The notes under the pieces are model-generated. The model had not been told where the DNA came from. It worked only from the letters and a program-made list of their open reading frames with translations, and did not search any database. A DNA stretch of 10,680 nt. Origin: UBA2979 sp963694535. Lineage in GTDB: Bacteria; Chloroflexota; Dehalococcoidia; UBA2979. Where the stretch lies: NCBI GenBank assembly GCA_963694535.1, contig CAVODE010000060.1, positions 1 to 10,680 of the forward strand. The letters are read 5' to 3'. Positions 1-7,186 of this stretch are shown piece by piece. The first letter of the stretch is position 1, and the number at the start of each line of letters is the position of its first letter. A program made the translations under genes and the position numbers.

Positions 1-470
1 GCTTGAGATTTATAATCAAGAACAATTACCTCCTCAGACTTCTGATTGAACCAAAGATCGTCGATCCCACCTGTAAGTAGAATTCCCGATCCTTCAATTT
101 GAAACTCCAGACCATGCCGAAGTGAATCACGCCATCGATCCATATTTACGTGTTTAAACGGCACAATATCCTCGAGATCGAATTTTCCAAACAATCTATG
201 AGGAATAGCCTGATCTCGACAAATATCAAACTCTTTTTTTAACAGATCATCTGTCAGTGAGTTTAGTGCCCAGCCTGGAGTTCCTGGTGACGCTAGACCG
301 CATACACGATCCAGATAAAAACACCTTGCACAACTTAGAAAGTCTTCAAATTTTCCTCGACTTAACCTAAATTCTTCCGTCTGATAAGGTTCATATATGG
401 ACTTTTTTCGAACACGTCGGCCTTTTGCCTCAACAAGTTCACCCTTAGTATTTCTCTTTAAACTAATCAT
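1..470 (-). CDS. PD-(D/E)XK superfamily nuclease, RecB/Cas4-like (N-terminal part, cut by window edge)
   Basis: An open frame runs from an ATG at 470-468 to the left edge without a stop, giving 156 residues; the C-terminus is missing. The visible end carries the core of a PD-(D/E)XK nuclease: GGID with Asp137, then a beta strand VIVLDYK with Asp152 and Lys154, which matches the metal-binding D...(D/E)xK triad of RecB-like and Cas4-like nucleases. The N-terminus is basic (residues 5-23), followed by a helix LSRGKFEDFLSCARCFYLDR (36-55) with a Cys47-x-x-Cys50 pair, similar to the first helix of RecB-type domains. The start is supported by AAGGA about 8 bases upstream (minus strand). The gene is transcribed divergently from the carboxyltransferase at 604. 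The superfamily call is fairly firm. Substrate, partner and any Fe-S cluster are unknown, because the C-terminal Cys residues and QxxxY region that would decide them lie outside the window. Confidence 0.75.
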   Translation of the reverse strand, partial: MISLKRNTKGELVEAKGRRVRKKSIYEPYQTEEFRLSRGKFEDFLSCARCFYLDRVCGLASPGTPGWALNSLTDDLLKKEFDICRDQAIPHRLFGKFDLEDIVPFKHVNMDRWRDSLRHGLEFQIEGSGILLTGGIDDLWFNQKSEEVIVLDYKSQ

Positions 471-603
471 TTAACAGTCCTTTACGGTCCATACCATTGC
501 TTCGGCAGCGCTTGAAGAGTGCATTCACATATTGATGATATGGCGATAGCGGACTCCAGCAAGTATCCTCCTAAATCATACCTAATTTATAAGGAGATTT
601 AAC
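471..603. other. Divergent intergenic region between nuclease and carboxyltransferase
   Basis: This 133-base gap separates two divergent starts, so it should hold promoters for both. On the plus strand a weak sigma70-like pair is TTGAAG (512-517) and TGATAT (536-541) with 18 bases between, a poor match in the -10. On the minus strand no better pair is seen. The plus-strand Shine-Dalgarno AAGGAG lies at 591-596. I see no convincing operator, riboswitch or small gene. Confidence 0.4.
591..596 (+). promoter_or_regulatory. Ribosome binding site of the carboxyltransferase gene
   Basis: AAGGAG lies seven bases before the ATG at 604. It is the strongest Shine-Dalgarno match on the plus strand of the window and fixes the start. 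A CTCCT at 568-572 could pair with its AGGAG, but the stem is only five base pairs and mostly AT-flanked. Confidence 0.8.
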
Positions 604-2166
604 ATGTCTTGGAAAGCTGAAGTCGACGAAATTAAACTACGAAAAGAGCTCGCCGCGAAAATGGGCGGTGAGGCGGGCGTTACAGAACAGCGGCGTAGAG
701 GAAAACTCACAGCTCGAGAACGTGTAGAAAAATTCATTGATGAAGGATCTTGGCGAGAGATTCAACCTCTCGTGGGTACGGCATCCTACAGTGAGGATGG
801 TGTCAGTTTAGAGAGCTTCATACCTAAGGGTGCCGTCAAAGGGTTTGGAAAAGTAGATGGTCGGCAAGTGGCTGTCGACGCCGGCGATTTTACTGTCCGG
901 GGAGGGTCTGGCGGAGGAACTGAGTCCGGATTAGGTGGTGAACTAGGCACCAAGGAAAGAGCCCTTGAATGGCAAATTCCATACATCCGACTACAGGACT
1001 CAGCTGGCGGATCAGTTCGTGGATTTGAAGCGCTTGGGCGCACTTACGTGCCAGACGGAAATATAAATACGCAGCGAGACGTGCAATTACTCAGACTCGT
1101 ACCTGTGGTCTCAGCTGCACTAGGATCGGTTGCGGGCTTACCAGCTGTTGAAACGTGCTTAGCTCACTTCAGCGTCATGGTGAAAGGAATAAGCCAGGTG
1201 TTTCCAGGTGGGCCGCCAGTAGTAAAAGCAGCTCTCGGTTATGACGTAACAAAAGAAGAGCTTGGCGACGATCGAATTCACATCGGAATTTCTGGAGTTG
1301 TAGACAATCTCGCCAACACGGAAGAAGAAGCCTTTGAAATCATAAGGAAATTTCTTTCCTACCTCCCTTCAAATGTAAACGAGATGGCACCTCGTATTGA
1401 GCCTACTGACGATCCGGAGCGTCGCGAAGAAGCCCTATTATCGGCTATACCTCGCGATCAGCGAATGACATATGACAGTCATAAAATAATAAATGATGTG
1501 GTCGACAAAGATTCTTTCTTTGAAATTGCACCCAAATATGGTCGGGCACGAATTACCGGGTTAGCGCGAATTAATGGCTACTCAGTAGGCATCATGGCAA
1601 ACAATACGAAGATATTTGGTGGCACTACTGATGTGGATGCAGGTGAGAAAGTCATAAGGCTAATAAGGCTATGTGACACGTTTCATTTACCAATGATTAC
1701 GCTAACTGACGAGCCCGGGTTTATGGTTGGAATAGACAGTGAAAAGCGCGGAATTGAGCGTGCGGGAGCACGTTTAGTTATGGTCACTTGTGACAGCAGA
1801 ATGCCTTGGGCACAAGTAGTTATGGGGCGCATGTACGGAGTTGCTGGACAAAGTCATCACCGACCATCCGGAATGTACAAACGTTGGGCTTGGCCAAGTG
1901 CGCGCTGGGGCTCTATGCACATTCAAGGCGGAACATCCGCAGCATACGCGAGAGAAATTCGTGAATCAGATGATCCAGCCGCCAAAACCGCCGAGATAGA
2001 GGCTCGATTACAGGCTATCGCCTCGCCATTTCGGACCGCTGAAGCAACGGGACAGGATATTATTGATCCCAGAGATACCCGCATAGTTTTGGTTGAATTC
2101 GTGGAAGAGGCTCAACGGGTACTAGCAACCCAACTTGGTCCAAATCCAAACCCATACCAACCATAG
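604..2166 (+). CDS. Acyl-CoA carboxylase, carboxyltransferase (beta) subunit, divergent
   Basis: This 520-residue protein has the full length and two-domain crotonase-like fold of biotin-dependent acyl-CoA carboxylase beta subunits (PccB/MccB/AccD family). Such enzymes move the carboxyl group from carboxybiotin to the alpha carbon of an acyl-CoA. Family marks include the N-terminal RRGKLTARERVEKFID (31-46), AVDAGDFTVRGGS (90-102), a first-domain acyl-CoA region at 125-200, VTKEELG (215-221), LSYLPSN (251-257), and in the second domain FGGTTDVDAGEK (338-349) and DEPGF (369-373). The loops that form the oxyanion holes differ from PccB: AGLP (177-180) replaces the usual AGGA, and MYGVAGQSHH (410-419) replaces AYGGAYDVM. 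No biotin carboxylase or biotin carrier gene is adjacent. Propionyl- or methylmalonyl-type substrates are plausible but unproven. A decarboxylase-type carboxyltransferase is an alternative. It heads the plus-strand gene cluster, 16 bases before the next gene. Confidence 0.85.
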   Translation: MSWKAEVDEIKLRKELAAKMGGEAGVTEQRRRGKLTARERVEKFIDEGSWREIQPLVGTASYSEDGVSLESFIPKGAVKGFGKVDGRQVAVDAGDFTVRGGSGGGTESGLGGELGTKERALEWQIPYIRLQDSAGGSVRGFEALGRTYVPDGNINTQRDVQLLRLVPVVSAALGSVAGLPAVETCLAHFSVMVKGISQVFPGGPPVVKAALGYDVTKEELGDDRIHIGISGVVDNLANTEEEAFEIIRKFLSYLPSNVNEMAPRIEPTDDPERREEALLSAIPRDQRMTYDSHKIINDVVDKDSFFEIAPKYGRARITGLARINGYSVGIMANNTKIFGGTTDVDAGEKVIRLIRLCDTFHLPMITLTDEPGFMVGIDSEKRGIERAGARLVMVTCDSRMPWAQVVMGRMYGVAGQSHHRPSGMYKRWAWPSARWGSMHIQGGTSAAYAREIRESDDPAAKTAEIEARLQAIASPFRTAEATGQDIIDPRDTRIVLVEFVEEAQRVLATQLGPNPNPYQP

Positions 2167-2168
2167 AA

Positions 2169-2173
2169 GAGGG
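2169..2173 (+). promoter_or_regulatory. Ribosome binding site that fixes the thioredoxin-TPR start
   Basis: GAGGG sits nine bases before the ATG at 2183, just after the carboxyltransferase stop. It favours 2183 over an in-frame ATG at 2135 that lies inside the upstream gene. Confidence 0.6.
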
Positions 2174-2182
2174 ACAAAAAGC

Positions 2183-3073
2183 ATGACAACAATTTCACTG
2201 GATGGCGACCAAACATCACCTAGTATTGCCGTCGAAGCCACTGATCAAACCTTCATGGTTGATGTAATAGAAGCTTCAAAGCAGGTACCTGTTATCGTAG
2301 ACTTCTGGGCCCCCTGGTGTGGCCCGTGTCGAATATTGGGTCCGGTCTTAGAGAAAGTTACCACTGAATTCAACGGCAAAGTACGGTTAGTAAAAATTAA
2401 CTCAGATGAAAATCCACAAGTCGCGCAAGCTTTCGAAATCAGCTCTATTCCAGCGGTCTTTGCCTTCAAGGATGGGCAAGCAGTGGATAAGTTTACGGGG
2501 GCACTCCCCGAAGCTCAGGTCAGAGATTTCTTCACGAAACTTGCCCCCTCACCTGCTGACGAATCTGCGATGAAAGGTGCTGCGGCGCTACAAAACCAAG
2601 ACTTTGAACAGGCGCGTTTTTTCTTTGAGGAAGCTATCACGCATGACTCAAATCACTCCAGAGCCAATGCTGGCATGGGTGCCTTACTTATTGAAGAAGG
2701 AAAAATTGACGACGCCGAGTCAATTCTAAAACAATTTCCAAAAGAACCAAGCGCTATACGCCAGCTCGCTCGAATTCATTTCATCAGAGATGGGTCAGAT
2801 GATGAAGCCGTCGCTAATGCGCTAACAATCTTAGAGTCTGAAACGCATGAACCCAGTCAACAAGCAGAGGCACATTACGTACTTGGATGCCGAACTGCAT
2901 TACAAGGAGAATGGGAGACAGCGCTCGCACATTTTCTTACTACCGTTAGCCTCGATCGTTCGGTTCGAAATGATGGCGGAAGACTAGGCGCGCTCGATGT
3001 GTTTAATGTTCTAGGAAGCGGACATGAAATTACTCGTGAATATACTCAACGACTTTCATCTTTACTCTTCTAG
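2183..3073 (+). CDS. ybbN: Thioredoxin-TPR protein, CnoX/YbbN-type co-chaperone
   Basis: The 296-residue protein joins an N-terminal thioredoxin domain (about 20-120) to a helical TPR region (about 125-296). The thioredoxin part shows VDFWAPWCGPC with active-site Cys46 and Cys49 and the cis-proline loop SSIPA (Pro90). The tail has repeat-like helices, for example residues 134-152 (AALQNQDFEQARFFFEEAI) and 164-177. This is the architecture and length of CnoX/YbbN, which holds unfolded proteins under oxidative stress and passes them to GroEL or DnaK. E. coli CnoX lacks the first active-site Cys, whereas this protein keeps the complete CGPC motif, so thiol-disulfide reductase activity is likely as well. 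No signal peptide is seen, so it should be cytoplasmic. The 2183 start is chosen from the GAGGG site and because the thioredoxin fold starts soon after; 2135 would add 16 residues unlike the family. Confidence 0.88.
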   Translation: MTTISLDGDQTSPSIAVEATDQTFMVDVIEASKQVPVIVDFWAPWCGPCRILGPVLEKVTTEFNGKVRLVKINSDENPQVAQAFEISSIPAVFAFKDGQAVDKFTGALPEAQVRDFFTKLAPSPADESAMKGAAALQNQDFEQARFFFEEAITHDSNHSRANAGMGALLIEEGKIDDAESILKQFPKEPSAIRQLARIHFIRDGSDDEAVANALTILESETHEPSQQAEAHYVLGCRTALQGEWETALAHFLTTVSLDRSVRNDGGRLGALDVFNVLGSGHEITREYTQRLSSLLF

Positions 3074-3085
3074 CATCAGACGCAT

Positions 3086-4021
3086 ATGACCATGCCACCC
3101 GCTATAACTATACAGAATCTTCACAAAAAATACGGGAGTACAGAGGCCCTAAGAGGTATCGATCTTGAGATTCAAACAGGTGAAATATTTGCTCTCTTGG
3201 GGCCTAACGGAGCCGGAAAAACTACAACAATCGAGATTTTAGAAGGCCATCGTGCACCCACTAGTGGAACTGTGTCTGTTTTAGGATTCGACCCGAGTCA
3301 CGGAGCTGGTGAGTTCAAAGACCGTATAGGAATTGTCCTCCAGGAAACAACCGTAGATGGATATCTCACGGTCAGAGAAACCGTAGATTTATTCGCGTCA
3401 TATTATTCACAACCTAGAAATACTGATGAGATTCTCGAGCTCGTTGGCCTTGAAAGCCAGAAAGCGTCTCCAGCCAGAAAGTTGTCAGGCGGACAAAAAA
3501 GACGGTTAGACGTTGCCATAGGACTAATTGGAAACCCAGAAATACTCTTTCTCGACGAACCTACTACCGGGTTTGATCCTCAGGCACGAAGGGCTGCATG
3601 GGAAATGGTGCGCAGACTAGAGAAACTTGGCTGCACGGTCGTTCTGACCACACACTATATGGAGGAAGCAGAATTTTTAGCGACAAGAATAGCGATCATG
3701 GCTGATGGCCAAATCATAGCCGCTGGGACCACTTCTGATTTACGAAGGAAATATACGGGCTCACAAATAAGCTTTCAAACAGAAAAAAAATTCAACTCAA
3801 TTATTAATGAATTTCAAATAGTGAGTGATGATTCCTTAGAATTACTAGATGACACCTTTGTCCTTCGAACTAGTGATCCAACAGCAGCCCTGCACTACCT
3901 CACCACAGTAGCCAAGAACAACGATTTTCAGCTAAATAATTTAGTTGTTCGTCAAGCTACTCTGGAAGATATTTATCTCTCAATACTTGATACACATCAG
4001 AGAAATCAGCGTGCCTTATGA
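3086..4021 (+). CDS. ABC-2 type transporter ATP-binding protein, DrrA-like
   Basis: A 311-residue ABC ATPase with every catalytic element: Walker A GPNGAGKTT (39-47), Q-loop Gln86 in VLQET, signature LSGGQ (133-137) followed by KRRLDVA, Walker B ILFLDEP with Asp157 and catalytic Glu158, and switch His190 in TTHYMEEAE. The extra C-terminal domain (about 220-311), ending near LEDIYLSILD, is typical of DrrA-like drug, antibiotic or lipid exporters. It drives the membrane subunit encoded next to it: its TGA (4019-4021) overlaps the permease ATG (4018-4020) as ATGA, so the two are translationally coupled. The gap to the upstream gene is only 12 bases and no clear Shine-Dalgarno is visible there, so translation may depend on ribosomes arriving from the thioredoxin-TPR gene. 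An ATG at 3092 is a possible alternative start. The substrate cannot be told from sequence. Confidence 0.93.
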   Translation: MTMPPAITIQNLHKKYGSTEALRGIDLEIQTGEIFALLGPNGAGKTTTIEILEGHRAPTSGTVSVLGFDPSHGAGEFKDRIGIVLQETTVDGYLTVRETVDLFASYYSQPRNTDEILELVGLESQKASPARKLSGGQKRRLDVAIGLIGNPEILFLDEPTTGFDPQARRAAWEMVRRLEKLGCTVVLTTHYMEEAEFLATRIAIMADGQIIAAGTTSDLRRKYTGSQISFQTEKKFNSIINEFQIVSDDSLELLDDTFVLRTSDPTAALHYLTTVAKNNDFQLNNLVVRQATLEDIYLSILDTHQRNQRAL

Positions 4022-4797
4022 AGTTAACTCTTAACCGTATTCAATCTCAACTGGTGTATGACAATCGATCGTTCTGGAGAAATCCAGCAGCCGCTTTCTT
4101 CACGTTCGCATTCCCTTTGATATTTTTAGTGGTATTTACCTCGATGTTTGGAAACGACGTCATCAACACGCCGAGCGGCATGTCTGCCAGTGGCTCTACC
4201 TTTTATATTCCAGCGATCATCACTCTATCGGTGATCAACAGCAGTTACACGGGGCTCGCAATGCAGGTTACTGTGCTTAGAGATAGCGGATTTCTTAAGC
4301 GAGTTTACGGTACACCATTACCAGTCTGGCTTTTTCTGGGCTCAAAAATTATCCACCTGACTATTGTCGGTCTAATTCTTATAGTGATAGTGACTCTTTT
4401 CGGATGGCTATTTTACGGAGTTACTCTCCCCAGTAATACTCTTGTATCCGCGGTCTGCAGCATAATTCTTGGACTCTGCACGTTTTCCTCGCTCGGCTTA
4501 GCTATCACAACGGTGATTCCAAATGCAAATGCAGCTCCGGCCATCGTAAATGCATCAGCAATTCCCTTGCTTTTCGTATCAGATGTATTCATTCCGCTAG
4601 AAAATGCTCCAGAATGGCTCATTTATATAAGCGCGATATTTCCAGTGCAGCATCTTTCACGGATGTTTCTATCGGCGTTCGATCCATTTGTCATAGGATC
4701 TGGGTTTGAACCTAAACACATGGCCATCGTGGCTATCTGGGGAATTGCAGGATTAGCAATCGCAATCAAACGATTTTCTTGGGAGCCCCGAATCTAA
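4018..4797 (+). CDS. ABC-2 type transporter permease, DrrB-like
   Basis: This 259-residue integral membrane protein has about six hydrophobic segments (roughly 24-44, 62-82, 109-135, 143-166, 175-193 and 236-251). Before the third segment is the cytoplasmic coupling motif RDSGFLKRVYGTPLP (88-102), a form of the E-x-G-T-L-K-R-x-x-x-T-P-L-P element of ABC-2 permeases. The loop after the fifth segment (PLENAPEWLIYISAIFPVQH) is also typical of the family. It should form the membrane channel of an exporter with the ATPase at 3086, probably as a homodimer with two ATPase copies. Its start overlaps the ATPase stop (ATGA). Its TAA (4795-4797) overlaps the stop of the convergent thioesterase gene, so no separate terminator fits between them. 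Confidence 0.92.
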   Translation: MKLTLNRIQSQLVYDNRSFWRNPAAAFFTFAFPLIFLVVFTSMFGNDVINTPSGMSASGSTFYIPAIITLSVINSSYTGLAMQVTVLRDSGFLKRVYGTPLPVWLFLGSKIIHLTIVGLILIVIVTLFGWLFYGVTLPSNTLVSAVCSIILGLCTFSSLGLAITTVIPNANAAPAIVNASAIPLLFVSDVFIPLENAPEWLIYISAIFPVQHLSRMFLSAFDPFVIGSGFEPKHMAIVAIWGIAGLAIAIKRFSWEPRI

Positions 4798-5225
4798 CGG
4801 GACCGAATAATCGTATATGTGGCTCGACCGGTCGCGAGAAGTTCATCAGATTCATCTTTTACATCCACTGATATGAACACGAGTGAACGTGACGATTTTA
4901 AGACTTTCGCTCGTGCGATCGCTCGACCTTTGGCCGCTCGCAAAAAAGTAACATTCAGATCTAAAGTCGCCTGCCCCTGCCATGTCGAATCGTCTTCAGC
5001 ACGTATCGTCGAAACCGCAGCACCAGCAGCTGAGTCGATTAACGAAGATATAGCACCTCCGTGCATAATATCTGGAAGGCGAGTCGCAAGCTGCTCTCTC
5101 ATATCAACAACAAGTGAAACGTCTCCAACACTATATACTTCATGAATTTCTATGCCCAGCAATTGCCAGTACGCAACCGTATCTGACTCTAATCGTCTTT
5201 TTAAATCAGATGAATTCAAAGCCAC
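4794..5225 (-). CDS. Hotdog-fold thioesterase, PaaI-like
   Basis: A 143-residue protein of PaaI/YigI-like hotdog thioesterase length. The core motif IMHGGAISSLIDSAAGAAV (53-71) holds the HGG (55-57) and the acidic residue Asp64 at the place of the catalytic Asp of PaaI; strands such as ATLDLNVTFLRAA follow. These enzymes hydrolyse acyl-CoA thioesters in the cytoplasm as homodimers or tetramers. The Asn that usually sits about six residues before the His appears replaced (Arg49 region), so the chemistry or substrate may differ. The start is GTG at 5225-5223. It is the last gene of the minus-strand operon, eight bases after the ABC gene stop. Its TAG (4796-4794) overlaps the permease TAA. The acyl substrate is unknown. 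Confidence 0.85.
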   Translation of the reverse strand: MALNSSDLKRRLESDTVAYWQLLGIEIHEVYSVGDVSLVVDMREQLATRLPDIMHGGAISSLIDSAAGAAVSTIRAEDDSTWQGQATLDLNVTFLRAAKGRAIARAKVLKSSRSLVFISVDVKDESDELLATGRATYTIIRSR

Positions 5226-5227
5226 AA

Positions 5228-5233
5228 TCCTCT
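5228..5233 (-). promoter_or_regulatory. Ribosome binding site of the thioesterase gene
   Basis: AGAGGA on the minus strand fills the short space between the ABC gene stop (5236-5234) and the GTG at 5225. The spacing to the GTG is only two bases; the TTG two codons later (5219-5217) would be at a more usual distance, so the exact start is slightly uncertain. Confidence 0.5.
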
Positions 5234-7186
5234 CTAGCCCTGAGTAGTCTCAGATAGCGCGTCCTCCCCTGAAACCTCTTCAAAACCCATACGATACAGA
5301 TCTGCATAGTTGCCATTTAAAGTCATCAACTCCTCGTGATTACCGATCTCAAGAATTTCCCCTTCAGACATCATTACAATTCGGTCAGCATTGCGAATTG
5401 TGGATAAGCGATGGGCGATCACAAAAGAGGTCCTTCCTTTCAACATTTTAGCCAATGCCTCCTGAATCACCTTTTCCGTTGCGGTATCAATGTTCGCGGT
5501 TGCCTCATCAAGAACCAGGATTGCTGGATCAGCTACAAGTGCCCTCGCAAACGAAATTAACTGGCGCTGGCCACCTGATAAGTTTTGTCCACGCTCATGA
5601 AGAATCGAGTCATACCCATTATCTAACTTTTCAATAAAATTGCTAGCACCAACCGCAATAGCAGCTTTCTTTATATCGTCCTCGCTGGCATCCAAACGAC
5701 CATAGCGGATGTTGTCCGCAATTGAACCAGAAAACAGATATGGTTCCTGTAACACGACTGACATGCGCCGAGTCAAAGACGATAACTGAATGTCACGCAC
5801 ATCAATGCCGTCGACCCGAACATTTCCTGATTGAATATCGTAGAATCGAGCTATCAAAGCCGTGATAGATGTCTTGCCGGCACCAGTATGCCCGACTAAC
5901 GCAATGTTCTCTCCTGGTTGCACGTGTAAATCAAATTTTTTGAGCACGGGGATACCAGGTAAATACTCAAAGTCAACTGCATCAAAATCCACTCGCCCAT
6001 CAATCTTCGTAAACTCATGTGCATCTGGCTTGTCGTAGATTAAAGGTTCGGTATCGAGCACCTCAAAGACCCGCTGTGCACCCGCCATTGCGCGTTGAAG
6101 CTGGGTGTACTGAAGCACTATATCGCGAACAGGATTAAAAAATCTTTGTATGAATAATAAAAACCCGAGAGAAAATGCTGCTGCGTCGACTGGATTCAGG
6201 GAGCCATTCATTAGCCGAATGATAATTACGATTAAAACCAATATCGTGGCTATCGACGAGAGTAATTCAACTACCGGCATAACAAGACCCTGTAGACGCA
6301 CGGCCGAAAGATTGGTTTCAAGGTTCTGATTATTTAGTTCATCAAATTCCTCAAGATTAGTTGATTCGCGACGCATTGCCTGCACCACTCGAATCCCAGA
6401 TACATTCTCGTTGATGTTGGAATTCACCAAAGCAATTGCTATCCGTGTTCGTATGAATGCACGAGCAGCGTAACGCTGCCAGATAGCCATAAAAATAAAT
6501 AAAACCGGAATAACAGAGAGTGATACTACCGCCAAAAACGGATCCATCCAGAACATGAAAAAGAGAATTAATCCAAGGCCGAATACATCAGATAATACAG
6601 TAAGTATCCCGGTTGTCATTAATTCCTGTAGTGTCGTGACATCAGAAGTCACACGTGACATTACTCTACCAACCTCTTCTTTGTCATAGAAAGGCATCGA
6701 TAATCGATTCAAATGTTCAAACATGTCACTGCGTAATTTCCGAAGGACGTTATGACCTATATATCCGGTCAGTCTTCGTTGGTAAAACATCCCCACAAAA
6801 GCAGCAGAGGCCAATCCGACTAGGATCGCTCCATAGCGAAAAATTAAACCGTTAACTTCGTCAAGCAAACGACTTGCTTCATCGCTTCCTGACTCCGCAC
6901 CTTTCCACTCAAGCAAACCTTCAATGATCGCTCCCAATGCTTTTGCCATTAGAAATGGCTGTGAATAGGTTGTGATTGAAACTAGCAGCATTGCAAAAAT
7001 TGCAGCAAGACCACGCCATTTATAGGGAGTTACGAAAGGGAATAATCGCCTAATCAAATCTTTGTTGTAGATTCGACCAAGTTCACTATAATCCCAACCA
7101 TCGACACGTCCTTGCTTGTTATTAGCAGGGCCGGGGCCAGCATTTCCACTCCATCCCCCAGCACCTCCTCCTCCCCAGTAGGCCAT
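5234..7186 (-). CDS. ABC exporter half-transporter, canonical subunit of a heterodimer
   Basis: A 650-residue fused membrane-ATPase protein. It has about six transmembrane helices (near 60-80, 112-133, 190-212, 216-236, 302-325 and 335-352) and then a nucleotide-binding domain with Walker A GHTGAGKT (432-439), Q-loop Gln480, signature LSGGQ (536-540), Walker B ILVLDEA with Asp560 and catalytic Glu561, and switch His592 in IAHRL. All ATPase residues are intact. The signature runs on as RQLISFARAL, the form common in TM288-like subunits. The first 26 residues are an unusual Gly-rich, low-complexity stretch, and an acidic insert lies near 97-110. The ATG directly follows the stop of the partner gene (TAAATG), so the two are translationally coupled and made together. 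They should form a multidrug or lipid exporter in the cytoplasmic membrane; substrate unknown. Confidence 0.95.
   Translation of the reverse strand: MAYWGGGGAGGWSGNAGPGPANNKQGRVDGWDYSELGRIYNKDLIRRLFPFVTPYKWRGLAAIFAMLLVSITTYSQPFLMAKALGAIIEGLLEWKGAESGSDEASRLLDEVNGLIFRYGAILVGLASAAFVGMFYQRRLTGYIGHNVLRKLRSDMFEHLNRLSMPFYDKEEVGRVMSRVTSDVTTLQELMTTGILTVLSDVFGLGLILFFMFWMDPFLAVVSLSVIPVLFIFMAIWQRYAARAFIRTRIAIALVNSNINENVSGIRVVQAMRRESTNLEEFDELNNQNLETNLSAVRLQGLVMPVVELLSSIATILVLIVIIIRLMNGSLNPVDAAAFSLGFLLFIQRFFNPVRDIVLQYTQLQRAMAGAQRVFEVLDTEPLIYDKPDAHEFTKIDGRVDFDAVDFEYLPGIPVLKKFDLHVQPGENIALVGHTGAGKTSITALIARFYDIQSGNVRVDGIDVRDIQLSSLTRRMSVVLQEPYLFSGSIADNIRYGRLDASEDDIKKAAIAVGASNFIEKLDNGYDSILHERGQNLSGGQRQLISFARALVADPAILVLDEATANIDTATEKVIQEALAKMLKGRTSFVIAHRLSTIRNADRIVMMSEGEILEIGNHEELMTLNGNYADLYRMGFEEVSGEDALSETTQG

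Noticed and set aside
512..541. TTGAAG/TGATAT as a sigma70 promoter for the carboxyltransferase gene
   Set aside because: The -10 matches only half of the consensus and such pairs are common by chance in AT-rich gaps; mentioned in the intergenic entry but not called as a feature.
482..562. Minus-strand 26-codon frame from TTG after AGGAGG (572-567)
   Set aside because: The spacing is only four bases, the start is TTG, and the peptide has no recognisable character; probably chance.
786..1043. 85-codon minus-strand open frame
   Set aside because: It is antisense to the conserved carboxyltransferase core and is Pro/Ser-rich, as expected of a shadow of a Gly-rich coding region.
2135..2182. Upstream in-frame ATG at 2135 for the thioredoxin-TPR gene
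   Set aside because: It lies inside the carboxyltransferase gene, adds 16 residues unlike the family, and the ATG at 2183 has a GAGGG site at a good distance.
4819..5145. 108-codon plus-strand open frame
   Set aside because: It lies fully antisense to the hotdog thioesterase, whose HGG motif marks the true frame.
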